A program made the translations under genes and the position numbers. This document shows, one piece after another, positions 51,585 through 59,846 of a stretch of 64,000 bases of DNA. The stretch spans positions 18,308-82,307 of the forward strand of contig JBATKU010000735.1 of assembly GCA_049669725.1 (NCBI GenBank), written 5' to 3'. The stretch comes from JAFDCJ01 sp049669725 (GTDB lineage: Bacteria > Desulfobacterota > Desulfobacteria > Desulfobacterales > JAFDCJ01). The notes beneath the pieces are model-generated. The model was given only the letters and a program-made list of their open reading frames with translations, made no database searches and was not told the origin of the DNA. Within the stretch, counting starts at the first letter, position 1, and every line of letters starts with the position of its first letter.

Positions 51585-52595
51585 ATGATATTTCGTATTG
51601 CCCATAAAAGTCTTTGTCTACTGACGGTGGCGATACTGGCCTTTTCCTCATGTTCGGCAGCGGAAAAAAGCAGCCGGTTGCCGGCCCAGACGCAGCCGGT
51701 CCATCATATCTATGCCATCGGCCATCGCGGTGCGGCCGGCCTTGCACCTGAAAACACCCTGGCGGCTTTTAACAAAGCCTGTCAAATAGGGGTGAATGCG
51801 GTTGAGCTGGATGTTCTTTTAACTAAAGACAGTCAAGTTGTGGTGCATCACGATTACGCTTTGAAACCGGATATTGCCCGCACACCGGATGGAAGATGGC
51901 TGCCGGGTGACGGTCCTGCAATTAACACCATCACCTTAAAGGAGCTGAAAACTTACGACGTCGGTCGTCTGAAACCCGGAACCCGGTATGCCAACCGCTA
52001 CCCCGGGCAAGAGCCGGTTGACGGAGAACGGACTCCCATCCTCGATGAAGTTATTGAGCTGATGAAGAACAAGTGTAACCTGGCAACCGAATTATGGGTT
52101 GAAATCAAAACCAATCCGGAAAAGCCGGCGCTGACCCCGGCACCGGAGACAGTCGTCGATGCCGTTATGCAGGCCTTGAAAAAGCAGGCCTTTTCCAAAC
52201 GGGCTCGTATTCTATCCTTTGACTGGCGGGCCCTGGCCCATGTTCAGAAAATTGCCCCGGACATCCCAACCGTCTATCTTTCTTTGGAAGGCCGGAGTTT
52301 GAACAATATCAAGCCGGGCCAACCCGGACCTTCCCCGTGGATGGTGGGCATCGATATCGATGATTTCAACGGTTCGATCCCCCGTGCGGTTAAGGCCGCA
52401 GGGGGGCGATACTGGGCGCCTTACTACAAACATATTACTGCCGGACTTTTAAGCGAAGCCCATGAGCTCGGGATCCAGGTTTTTGGGTGGACGGTTGACT
52501 CAAAAAATGAGATGGAGCGGCTCATCGAAATGGGTATCGACGGTATCATCACCAACCGCCCCGACATCCTCAGAGATTTAATCCGTGAAGACTAA
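51585..52595 (+). CDS. glpQ: Periplasmic lipoprotein glycerophosphodiester phosphodiesterase
   Basis: The 336-residue protein has a lipoprotein signal with lipobox LAFSSC (Cys about 24) and then a GDPD barrel: GHRGAAGLAPENTLAAF, ELDVLLTKDSQVVVHHDYAL and ELWVEIKTNP. As an envelope enzyme it hydrolyses glycerophosphodiesters from phospholipids into glycerol-3-phosphate, which the Ugp importer can take up. Overlap in role with the cytosolic GDPD at 45 kb suggests use of the substrate on both sides of the membrane. Confidence 0.88.
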   Translation: MIFRIAHKSLCLLTVAILAFSSCSAAEKSSRLPAQTQPVHHIYAIGHRGAAGLAPENTLAAFNKACQIGVNAVELDVLLTKDSQVVVHHDYALKPDIARTPDGRWLPGDGPAINTITLKELKTYDVGRLKPGTRYANRYPGQEPVDGERTPILDEVIELMKNKCNLATELWVEIKTNPEKPALTPAPETVVDAVMQALKKQAFSKRARILSFDWRALAHVQKIAPDIPTVYLSLEGRSLNNIKPGQPGPSPWMVGIDIDDFNGSIPRAVKAAGGRYWAPYYKHITAGLLSEAHELGIQVFGWTVDSKNEMERLIEMGIDGIITNRPDILRDLIRED

Positions 52596-52829
52596 CCTGC
52601 TGCCTGTGATTTCGGATGGCGTTGAGGGGTTCGGCACATGCTCTGTCACTGGTTTCAGATCTATTGTCACCGGGAGTCTGGTTGCTCTTGCCACTTGATA
52701 CTCGATGACATCCTGACAGATCCGTATATACCGATCATCGATTATTGAGTATCGAGCATCATTGCTCGACAGCTACCCATGTCGAGTGACCAACCACCAG
52801 AGACCAGTGGCCAGAAACCAGTGACCAAG
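52596..52829. repeat. Repeat-rich spacer with 12-bp perfect terminal inverted pair
   Basis: GTCACTGGTTTC at 52645-52656 is exactly complementary to 52814-52825. Inside are GATACTC/GAGTATC and copies of a CCAGTGRCCAG motif. It lies between the convergent glpQ and trpD-like genes and carries no ORF. It may be two merged intergenic repeats that also terminate both transcripts. Confidence 0.5.
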
Positions 52830-53903
52830 CTAGTTTCTGGTAAAATATGAACAGTCCGCAGTGAACCCGACCAGAGCGTCCAGTTTTTCTTTGGCCTTGC
52901 CGGAGTCAATGACATCTGCGGCCCGCTGAATGCCGGCCTTAATATCCCTGTCAAGACCGGCGGCAACGAAGGCCGCTGCTGCGTTTAATACAACCATGTC
53001 TCTTTTGGGGCCGGGACTTCCGCTAACAATTTCACTGATAATCCGAGAATTTTCCTGAGCATCGCCCCCTCGCAAGGCTTCAATAGTTACTTTTTTAAAG
53101 CCGTATTCCTGCGGGTCAAGTTGATATGATTCTATCTCGTCGTTTATCAGGTGAGATACCTTCGTCGGACCGCAAATGCTGATTTCATCATAGGTTCCTT
53201 CTCCAAAAACCACGAATGCTTCCCTGGCACCCAACTTTTTTAGCACCGTAGCCATTTTTTCTGTCAGGGTGGGATCATAGACACCCAGCACATGTGCGGA
53301 TGCACCTGCAGGATTGGCCAGAGGACCAATTAGATTAAAAATCGTACGAATCCCCATTTCGACTCTAATTTCATCAACATATCTCATGATCCCGTGAAAC
53401 ATGGGTGCAAACAGAAACCCGATGCCCACTTCTTCGATACAGCGCTGCACATCGCTGCGAGAAATATCCAGATTCACACCCAGGTGCTGCAAAACATCGG
53501 CTGCTCCGATAAAACCGTATTTTGGCCAATTACCCTGCCTGACTACTTTTACACCGCCGCCGGCAACCACAAATGTGGTTGCTGAAGATACATTAAATGT
53601 ACTGGTTCCCTTGTCTGCTGTTTCACTGGTGGCCAGGATGGTTTCGACCTCGAGGTTAATGTCATCCCGATCGAGATTAATCAGATTATTGTTCAATTGA
53701 AATGGCTTTAGTTTGGATTTTAGGGCCAGCGCAGCCCCGGTGATTTCATCAACGGTTTCTCCTTTCATCCGCAATGCGGATAAGAAGGCACCTACCTGGG
53801 ATGGGGTGGCTTCACCTCCCAGAATGGCCAGCATGGTAATTTCAATTTCTGATTCCGTCAGGTCTTCGCCTCCAACGATTTTATTGATGGCCTCTTTTAT
53901 CAT
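52830..53903 (-). CDS. trpD: TrpD-like anthranilate phosphoribosyltransferase homologue with altered PRPP motifs
   Basis: The 357-residue protein has the TrpD fold throughout (an N-terminal helical domain with LTESEIEITMLAILGGEAT; VKDKG-like and FLFAPMFHGIMRYV blocks; LIGPLANPAG). The key PRPP-binding GTGGD loop, however, is replaced by TSETADKGTSTFN, and the usual KHGNRSVSS reads RQGNWPKYGF. The canonical enzyme makes phosphoribosylanthranilate in tryptophan synthesis. Here the reaction may be changed or lost. The gene is alone (no trpE/G/C nearby), yet a trp leader peptide and terminators lie upstream. GGAGGAAAC precedes the ATG. Confidence 0.8.
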   Translation of the reverse strand: MIKEAINKIVGGEDLTESEIEITMLAILGGEATPSQVGAFLSALRMKGETVDEITGAALALKSKLKPFQLNNNLINLDRDDINLEVETILATSETADKGTSTFNVSSATTFVVAGGGVKVVRQGNWPKYGFIGAADVLQHLGVNLDISRSDVQRCIEEVGIGFLFAPMFHGIMRYVDEIRVEMGIRTIFNLIGPLANPAGASAHVLGVYDPTLTEKMATVLKKLGAREAFVVFGEGTYDEISICGPTKVSHLINDEIESYQLDPQEYGFKKVTIEALRGGDAQENSRIISEIVSGSPGPKRDMVVLNAAAAFVAAGLDRDIKAGIQRAADVIDSGKAKEKLDALVGFTADCSYFTRN

Positions 53904-53931
53904 TGTGTTTCCTCCTGGTTGTAGAAGTTAC

Positions 53932-54060
53932 CTCAAAAATGCATCTTACGTTCAATAGCTACGTTGTCGCACGGATCGAAATGCTCACGTACTAACGTGT
54001 ACGCTCCGCTTTCAATCCGCGGGACGCCTTGCTCTTGAACGTAATCTACTATTTTTGAGA
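53932..54060. repeat. Long-hairpin dispersed repeat, copy B, inside the trpD leader
   Basis: This 129-bp imperfect palindrome is opened by CTCAAAAAT (53932-53940) and closed by its complement at 54052-54060, with a second pair TTACGTTCAA/TTGAACGTAA inside. The centre (53978-54020) matches copy A at 4091-4140 in inverse orientation (the GCGGAGCGTACACG…AGTACGTGAGCATTT core). The outer arms differ from copy A yet pair with each other, a sign that the fold is kept. It lies just upstream of the trpD ribosome site, within the leader transcript. Confidence 0.75.
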
Positions 54061-54114
54061 CAGCTTCTTGTTGATACGGTGATGATTCCTTTCATTTATG
54101 TGTTTTCCTAAAAC

Positions 54115-54146
54115 AAAAAAAACCGCAGGCATTGTCGGCCGCGGTT
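54115..54146 (-). terminator. Second terminator of the trp leader region
   Basis: On the minus strand AACCGCGGC pairs with GCC(T)GCGGTT around a CGACAAT loop and is followed by eight U. It has the same AACCGC/GCGGTT base as the first terminator, so the 3' arm of the first can also pair with the 5' arm of this one and act as an antiterminator. Confidence 0.75.
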
Positions 54147-54162
54147 CTTGGAAGTGAGAAAA

Positions 54163-54199
54163 CAAAAAAACCGCCGGCCCTGGAAGCGACCCGCGGTTT
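54163..54199 (-). terminator. First terminator (attenuator) after the trp leader peptide
   Basis: AACCGC and GCGGTT close a stem with an internal G/G mismatch and a loop of about 11 bases, followed by seven U. It lies 27 bases after the stop codon of the leader ORF, a usual distance for ribosome-controlled attenuation. Confidence 0.75.
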
Positions 54200-54225
54200 C
54201 AATTTATGCTATATGATCCGGCTGT

Positions 54226-54309
54226 TTATGGCGGGCACGCCTCCCTCAGTAAGTTGCGCCACCACCAGTATCCTTCAATATTAAAATTTTTGTGATTCGT
54301 CAGGTTCAT
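54226..54309 (-). CDS. trpL: trp leader peptide with three consecutive Trp codons
   Basis: ATG 54309, five bases after AGAAGG, opens a 27-codon ORF in which codons 15-17 are TGG TGG TGG, ending in TAA at 54226-54228. Short ORFs with clustered Trp codons before a terminator are the classic attenuator of trp operons: when charged tRNA-Trp is scarce, the ribosome stalls and an antiterminator forms. The gene after it is trpD-like rather than trpE. TTGACA at 54344-54339 is a candidate -35, but the matching -10 is not convincing. Confidence 0.8.
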   Translation of the reverse strand: MNLTNHKNFNIEGYWWWRNLLREACPP

Positions 54310-54383
54310 GCAAACCTTCTAATTTAAACTTGCTGCGGTGTCAAGCTAAATATTTGGCAGTCCGCTTCCCGACTCGGTTTTGC

Positions 54384-54412
54384 TTGACACTATAACCCAA
54401 TCCCCTTATCTT
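54384..54412 (+). promoter_or_regulatory. sppA promoter
   Basis: TTGACA at 54384-54389 and TATCTT at 54407-54412, spaced by 17 bases, point to the sppA-like gene. The transcript would begin just before the tandem 18-bp repeats. Confidence 0.5.
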
Positions 54413-54420
54413 TCAACTTA

Positions 54421-54470
54421 TGAACTCAATAAACCCAATGAACTCAATAAACCCAATGAACTCAATAAAC
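54421..54470 (+). repeat. Tandem 18-bp repeat (about 2.8 copies) in the sppA leader
   Basis: The unit TGAACTCAATAAACCCAA is present exactly twice and then in a 14-base partial copy. It lies between the promoter and ATG of sppA. No secondary structure is obvious; expansion or contraction could vary the leader length. Confidence 0.8.
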
Positions 54471-54492
54471 TAATGACTCGAGGCAGATAAAC

Positions 54493-55476
54493 ATGCATAG
54501 ATTACTTACAGTAGCAATTTTGATCCTGGCATTTTCTATTACCGGCTGCACGGCTCCTAAAATCCGGCTATTTCCGAGCCAGGCGGACCCCCTCAGAGAG
54601 TTCACCCTGGAAGGAAAGTCAGAGCCCAAGATTCTGGTTGTTCCTATACGTGGGGTCATATCAAACTCACCCAAGGAGGGATTTATCCGCACCCGGCCCA
54701 GCATCGTGCAGGAGGTTGTTTCTCAGCTCCGGCGCGCTGAAGAAGATGAGGACGTCAAAGCAGTAATTATAAAGATCGACTCTCCCGGCGGCTCCGTAAC
54801 TGCCAGCGATATCCTATACAGTGAAATTGCGGGTTTCAAAAACCGCACCGGGGCCAAGGTGGTGGTTGCCATGATGGGCGTGGCCGCTTCAGGGGGTTAC
54901 TATATTTCCCTGCCGGCTGATTATATTCTGGCGCACCCCACCACTGTTACCGGTTCCATCGGCGTAATTTTTGCGCGGCCAAAAGTGACCGGTCTCATGG
55001 ACAAAATCGGCGTGGCCGTTGAAGTCAATAAATCCGGAGCAGACAAAGACATGGGATCTCCCTTCCGGCAGACATCGGCCGCAGAGGAAAAAATATTTCA
55101 GGATTTGACGGATCGGTTGGGGGTAAGATTCGTTGATTTAGTGGCCAGGCATCGCAAACTCGAACCTGAAATTGTTGCCCAAATTTCCACCGCACGGGTT
55201 TATCTTGCCAATGAAGCTCTGGAGCTGGGTCTGGTGGATGAAATCGGATATTTAGCAGATGCGGTTCTCCAGGCCAAAAAACTGGCCGGACTTGCCGAAG
55301 ATGCCAAAGTGGTGATTTATCGCCGCACCGAATACCCGGACGATAACATATACAACACGTCCACCCGTTATGGTGGCGGCAAGGCATCACTTATCTCTAT
55401 GGAGCTTCCCGGATCATTGAACAACATACAAACCGGCTTTTACTATCTGTGGCCGGCAGCGATCATGGCCGAATAA
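54493..55476 (+). CDS. sppA: Signal peptide peptidase SppA-type serine protease, lipoprotein
   Basis: The 327-residue protein has a lipoprotein signal (SITGC, Cys about 19) and one SppA/ClpP-like domain. The nucleophile Ser lies in VAASGGYYIS (about 134-143) and the general-base Lys in KSGADKDMGSPFR (about 180), both conserved. It should cleave signal-peptide remnants or membrane peptides from the periplasmic side; the half-length form works as an oligomer. A 12-base spacer and a weak AGG precede the ATG. Confidence 0.87.
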   Translation: MHRLLTVAILILAFSITGCTAPKIRLFPSQADPLREFTLEGKSEPKILVVPIRGVISNSPKEGFIRTRPSIVQEVVSQLRRAEEDEDVKAVIIKIDSPGGSVTASDILYSEIAGFKNRTGAKVVVAMMGVAASGGYYISLPADYILAHPTTVTGSIGVIFARPKVTGLMDKIGVAVEVNKSGADKDMGSPFRQTSAAEEKIFQDLTDRLGVRFVDLVARHRKLEPEIVAQISTARVYLANEALELGLVDEIGYLADAVLQAKKLAGLAEDAKVVIYRRTEYPDDNIYNTSTRYGGGKASLISMELPGSLNNIQTGFYYLWPAAIMAE

Positions 55477-55489
55477 TACGAATGCGGAT

Positions 55490-55531
55490 TTGGGAATGCG
55501 GAATTCTGAAATCCGCATTCCCAAATCTAAA
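55490..55531. terminator. Perfect inverted repeat after sppA
   Basis: GATTTGGGAATGCGGA and its exact complement enclose a loop of about 9 bases. It starts a few bases after the sppA stop. No U-run follows, so it may act as a transcript-stabilising hairpin of REP type; AATGCGGATTTGGGAATGCGG resembles the AAATCCGC repeats near 33.9 kb. Confidence 0.6.
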
Positions 55532-55792
55532 ATCGAAGGACCCGCAACGCGCACCCTGACCCCGCAACCCGTAACCATTCCTTGACTTACCCAATAAATT
55601 CCTGCTATTGAAGACGGATTCCGTTCCTGAAAAATCCGAGAACCATTGATTTAACTTCCATAACCAGTGGAGAGTCGTTTATGGTTTGATCAGTTTTAAC
55701 AGTCTTGCATATATGGATAAATGCGGGGCTTTTTGGTTTTAGTATTGGTATCTAACGAGTGCGATAAACTATCTAAAAAAGGAGGTTTAAGG

Positions 55793-56218
55793 ATGAAGCT
55801 AATGAAAAATGCATCCATGAGGGCAGTCCTGGTTTTGTGTCTGGTTGTGGCTTTTGGACTGATCGGATGTGCCGGCAAAGGGGCACCTGAAAAGGCCAAC
55901 TGTGATGCCAAAATCACCTGGCAGGTGGCCAAAGAGGCCAAGCTCACCCAATTCGATTGTATTGTGGGTATGAATGCCGGCCAACCTTCCCTGATTTTTA
56001 CCGTCGGGGTTGAAAACGCCGCCGACAAATCCTACCGGTATCGGGTTAATATCTTTCTGGAGGACATGGACAAGGCATACGGGCACCTGGTGCCGCGTAA
56101 GGGCAAGCCACCGGTTTTAGCGCCCGGAAAGAGCGAGACGGTCACAATTCCCTTTATCGGGACGGATAAAGAGTCGAAGAAAATTTTGGTGATAGTGAAA
56201 ACAATCAGCGTTGATTAG
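55793..56218 (+). CDS. Small lipoprotein of unknown function
   Basis: The 141-residue protein has a signal peptide with lipobox FGLIGC (Cys about 25). The mature part is beta-rich, with a pair of later strands (KSETVTIPFIGTDKESKKILVIVKTISVD) resembling an immunoglobulin-like fold. No family is recognised. AAGGAGGTTTAAGG before 55793 fixes the start. It lies 49 bases before the TAXI gene on the same strand and may be part of that operon. Confidence 0.65.
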   Translation: MKLMKNASMRAVLVLCLVVAFGLIGCAGKGAPEKANCDAKITWQVAKEAKLTQFDCIVGMNAGQPSLIFTVGVENAADKSYRYRVNIFLEDMDKAYGHLVPRKGKPPVLAPGKSETVTIPFIGTDKESKKILVIVKTISVD

Positions 56219-56267
56219 TTTGAAATGATAAAAAATTTAAATCCCAACGATTAAGGAGGGTCTTACG

Positions 56268-57251
56268 ATGAAAAAATCGGGCGTGAAAGTTGTCCTTGTG
56301 GGTATTGTCACCTTATTTTCCATTTTGCTCATTACCAGCCCGGCGCTTGCCAAGACTGAATTTATTTCCGTCGGCACCGGCGGCACCGGCGGCATATACT
56401 ATCCCTATGGCGGGGGTGTGGCCGAAATTTGGACGAAAAACGTAAAAGGGGTCAAGGCCGTAGCTGAAGTCACCGGCGCCAGCGTGGAAAATGTCAAGCT
56501 GGCCCATAAAGGTGAAACGGTTATCGGTGAAGTCATGGGTGACGTGGCGGTTGCCGGTTTCAACGGGTTGTCCAAGTTCAATGGCAAAAAGCACGACATC
56601 CTGTCCATGGCGATTATGTATCCCAACCTGCTGCAGGTGGTCACCCTGAAAAAAAGCGGTATTACGAACATCGAGCAGATCAAGGGACGCAAAATCAGCT
56701 CCGGCAGCCCGGGCAGCGGCACCAATTTTATGGCCGAAACGGTGTTCAAGGCCCTCGGGATTCCGCTGGATTCATACAAAGACAGCCGCCTGTCCTTTAC
56801 AGAAACCGGCAATGCCTTAAGGGACGGCACCATCGACGTGGGATTTTGGTCGGTAGGCCCCGGTACCAGTTCCATTCTTGATCTGGCCACCACCCACGAT
56901 ATTCACATCATTTCCTTTACGCCGGCGCAGCAGAAAAAAATTCTGGCCGCCAACAAGGAATATTCAGCTGTCGATTTAGCCGGCGGCGTATACAAAGGAG
57001 TCGACAACGCCATTCCGACCATTGGGGTCTGGAACGTGATGATTTGCCAGGCGTCGCTGAATACGGATCTGGTCTACAAACTGGTAAAAGCCCTTTATGA
57101 GCACCAGGGCTATCTGCTCAAGATTCATCCGTCGGCTTCTTACACCACTGCCGAGAATGCGGTAAAGTATTCACCGATTCCATTGCATCCGGGCACGATC
57201 AAATATCTGAAAGAAAAAGGCCTTGCGGTGCCTGCCAAACTGATGCCATAG
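56268..57251 (+). CDS. TAXI-family TRAP transporter solute-binding protein
   Basis: The 327-residue periplasmic protein has a signal peptide (1-28, ending ALA) and the TAXI signature IGTGGTGGIYYPYGG at its mature start, with NVKLAHKGE and VGPGTSSILDLA later. TAXI proteins deliver dicarboxylates, glutamate or other organic acids to fused TRAP permeases. The next two genes are DUF1850 and the fused permease, the standard TAXI operon. An AAGGAGG site is present. Confidence 0.9.
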   Translation: MKKSGVKVVLVGIVTLFSILLITSPALAKTEFISVGTGGTGGIYYPYGGGVAEIWTKNVKGVKAVAEVTGASVENVKLAHKGETVIGEVMGDVAVAGFNGLSKFNGKKHDILSMAIMYPNLLQVVTLKKSGITNIEQIKGRKISSGSPGSGTNFMAETVFKALGIPLDSYKDSRLSFTETGNALRDGTIDVGFWSVGPGTSSILDLATTHDIHIISFTPAQQKKILAANKEYSAVDLAGGVYKGVDNAIPTIGVWNVMICQASLNTDLVYKLVKALYEHQGYLLKIHPSASYTTAENAVKYSPIPLHPGTIKYLKEKGLAVPAKLMP

Positions 57252-57252
57252 G

Positions 57253-57807
57253 ATGAGTGGATCAATAAAGGGTCGCCGGTTGTTCATGTATGTGGCAGCC
57301 GGCCTGATCTTGACATTGCTGGCGCTCGCCTTGCTCACAGGGGGCGGCCTGGAGCTGAAAATCGTTCCGGTAAAAGGCGGCCCACCCCTGCTGGTTTTGC
57401 CCATGGAGCCGGGTGAGCGCTTTACATTGCATTATTACCATTCGGTTGAAAACGCCCCAATCTGGGAAGAGCACAGCCTGGATGAAAAAGGGCGTATTTA
57501 TATTGAGGAAGAACGTTATTTAAAGTTTGGCGCCGGGATGGGCCGCATGCCGGGGGTGGGGCGCATGGTTCGGCGGGGCCCTTATGAGGTCATCGAAGAC
57601 ATGCATATGCCCACCGGAGATTTTATCCTTCGAATCGGCAGCCGCGGAGTGGACCACACCGTCATCTGGCGGGGGCTGGCCACCAACCTTTCGTCGGTGG
57701 CTCCGCATCAGGCGGTTCGCTTTTCGGCCCGGCCGGTCAGTATACTGCGCAGCTGGTGGCGCCGTTTCTTTTCTCATCCGGCCACACCGGATTTCAGGAG
57801 GAATTGA
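57253..57807 (+). CDS. DUF1850 protein of the TAXI-TRAP operon
   Basis: The 184-residue protein has one N-terminal helix (about 10-32) and then the DUF1850 beta domain with FTLHYYHSVENAPIWEEH and FGAGMGR. Such proteins occur almost only between TAXI binding proteins and fused TRAP permeases and are thought to be accessory to the transporter. It starts 1 base after the binding-protein stop and its stop overlaps the permease ATG (TGATG), so the three are translated together. A few extra residues at the C-terminus are Arg/Trp-rich. Confidence 0.87.
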   Translation: MSGSIKGRRLFMYVAAGLILTLLALALLTGGGLELKIVPVKGGPPLLVLPMEPGERFTLHYYHSVENAPIWEEHSLDEKGRIYIEEERYLKFGAGMGRMPGVGRMVRRGPYEVIEDMHMPTGDFILRIGSRGVDHTVIWRGLATNLSSVAPHQAVRFSARPVSILRSWWRRFFSHPATPDFRRN

Positions 57808-59846
57808 TGCCAGGGGAAACGCCAGAGGCGAAACAAACCCAACGATCCGATGCGGCTTCCAGGGACCGCAGTCTATCATCCGGCCACGTGGCGACATTGA
57901 TTCAAGCGACGGCCGCGCTCGTGATGGTTCTTTCGGTCAGCTTGAGCCTTTACCAGCTGTATACGGCAGGAATTGCGGCTTTGACCGCTCTTGTGCAGCG
58001 CTCGATCCATCTGGGTGCGATCCTGGCATTGACCTTTCTGCTGAAGCCTCCGTTTAAAGGAGCACGCAAGGACAAGTTGTCGGTCTGGTTTTTTTTCGAC
58101 TGGGTGCTGGTGTTGCTTTCCACCGTCTGTGTCCTTTACATCTGCATCAACCTCAATGCCATTTTTGAGCGTCAGGGAGATTGGCTGCCCGCTGATCTGG
58201 CGGTCAGTATCATCGGCACCATCCTGGTGCTGGAGGCCTGTCGCCGGGTGATCGGGCTATTTATGACCGCCATTTGTATTGTGGGCATGGTTTACGCTTT
58301 TTTCGGGCCCTTCATGCCCGAGCTGATCATTCACAAGGGTTACAGCATCGAGCGGATTGCCACCACCCTGTGGCTGACCACCGAAGGAATTTTCGGACTG
58401 CCCATCGGGGTGGCCGCCACCTTTGTTTATGTATTCGTGCTTTTCGGAGCCGTGCTGGAATTCACCGGGGGCGGGAACTTTTTTATCGACCTGGCCTACG
58501 CCCTGACCGGGCGTTTCTCCGGCGGTCCGGCCAAAACTGCCGTGGTGGCCTCGGGGTTCATGGGCTCGGTTTCCGGCTCTGCCGTCGGCAATGTGGTAGC
58601 TACCGGTTCTTTCACCATCCCCATGATGAAGCGTGTCGGCTATCGTCCCCATGTGGCCGGTGCGATTGAGGCGGCCGCCTCTACCGGCGGGCAGCTAATG
58701 CCTCCGATCATGGGGGCCGGTGCCTTTCTGATGGCTGAATTCACCAACACCAGCTATTTGACCATCATTAAGGTGGCGCTGGTTCCGGCGATCATGTACT
58801 ATCTGACCGTGTTGTGTTTTGTTCACTTCGAAGCGCAAAAAGAAAACCTGAAGGGGCAGGCCAAAGAAGACCTGCCCAGAATCCCCAAGGTCCTGCGTGA
58901 AGGGCTGCATTTCATCATTCCCCTGGCCATTCTGATTTATGTCCTGGTTGCCAACTACTCGCCCATGAGGGCGGGTTTTGTGGCGGTTTTGAGCACGTTT
59001 GCCGCCAGTTTGACAGCGAATCTTGTGCGCTGGACCGTGGCGGCCAACGGCAATGCGGGCGGGGAAGGCCGGCGCACGGACCTTTACGGTTTCGTCCGTA
59101 AAGAAGCCAAACAGGTGCTGGGGGCTCTAGAGAAAGGCGCGCAAAGTGCCATCATGGTCTCGGTTGCCTGCGCCGCCGCAGGTATAATCGTCGGCATGGT
59201 CACGCTGACCGGAATGGGCCTGAAATTTTCAAGCCTGGTCCTGGATCTCAGTTTCGGAATCAAGGCCCTGGCGATTCTGCTGATAGGTGCCGCATCGCTG
59301 GTTCTGGGAATGGGGCTGCCGGTGACCGCCAGCTACATCGTGCTGGCAACCCTGGCCGGCCCGGCCCTGCTGGATATGGGGGTACCCGTACTGGTAGCCC
59401 ATATGATTGTGTTCTGGTATTCCCAGGATGCCAACGTCACGCCGCCGGTCAGTCTGGCCAGTTTTGCCGGGGCCGGGGTGGCGGGAGCCCACCCGATGAA
59501 AACCGCCTTTACCTCCTGGAAGCTGGCCAAAGGGCTCTACATCATTCCCCTCATCATGGCCTATCGTCCTCTTCTCGGGATGGGCCCGGGCTATGAATTG
59601 TTTCACTGGGAAGTCATTTTTACGATGATTACCACATCGGTGGGACTGGTGGCCTTTGCTGCGGCCCTGGAACGGTATTTTTTCAGAAAGGCCACCTGGC
59701 TGGAAACCGTCTTATTTGCCGTTGCGGCGGCCGGACTTTTTTGGACCGAACTGTGGGCGGACCTGATCGGCTGGGTCGCATTCGGGGTGGTGGTCCTATT
59801 GCAAAAATTTTATACTCCCGCCAGTAAAGGCGCGCAGCCTGCCTGA
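57807..59846 (+). CDS. TRAP transporter fused permease (4TM-12TM)
   Basis: The 679-residue membrane protein joins a DctQ-like four-helix part and a DctM-like part of about 12 helices. Conserved DctM blocks include FMGSVSGSAVGNVVATGSFT and MGLPVTASYIVLATLAGPAL, with GAHPMKTAF near the end. It uses an ion gradient to import the substrate bound by the TAXI protein. ATG 57807 lies after AGGAGG; a longer frame from 57756 overlaps DUF1850 needlessly. It is the last gene of the operon, followed by a terminator. Confidence 0.9.
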   Translation: MPGETPEAKQTQRSDAASRDRSLSSGHVATLIQATAALVMVLSVSLSLYQLYTAGIAALTALVQRSIHLGAILALTFLLKPPFKGARKDKLSVWFFFDWVLVLLSTVCVLYICINLNAIFERQGDWLPADLAVSIIGTILVLEACRRVIGLFMTAICIVGMVYAFFGPFMPELIIHKGYSIERIATTLWLTTEGIFGLPIGVAATFVYVFVLFGAVLEFTGGGNFFIDLAYALTGRFSGGPAKTAVVASGFMGSVSGSAVGNVVATGSFTIPMMKRVGYRPHVAGAIEAAASTGGQLMPPIMGAGAFLMAEFTNTSYLTIIKVALVPAIMYYLTVLCFVHFEAQKENLKGQAKEDLPRIPKVLREGLHFIIPLAILIYVLVANYSPMRAGFVAVLSTFAASLTANLVRWTVAANGNAGGEGRRTDLYGFVRKEAKQVLGALEKGAQSAIMVSVACAAAGIIVGMVTLTGMGLKFSSLVLDLSFGIKALAILLIGAASLVLGMGLPVTASYIVLATLAGPALLDMGVPVLVAHMIVFWYSQDANVTPPVSLASFAGAGVAGAHPMKTAFTSWKLAKGLYIIPLIMAYRPLLGMGPGYELFHWEVIFTMITTSVGLVAFAAALERYFFRKATWLETVLFAVAAAGLFWTELWADLIGWVAFGVVVLLQKFYTPASKGAQPA

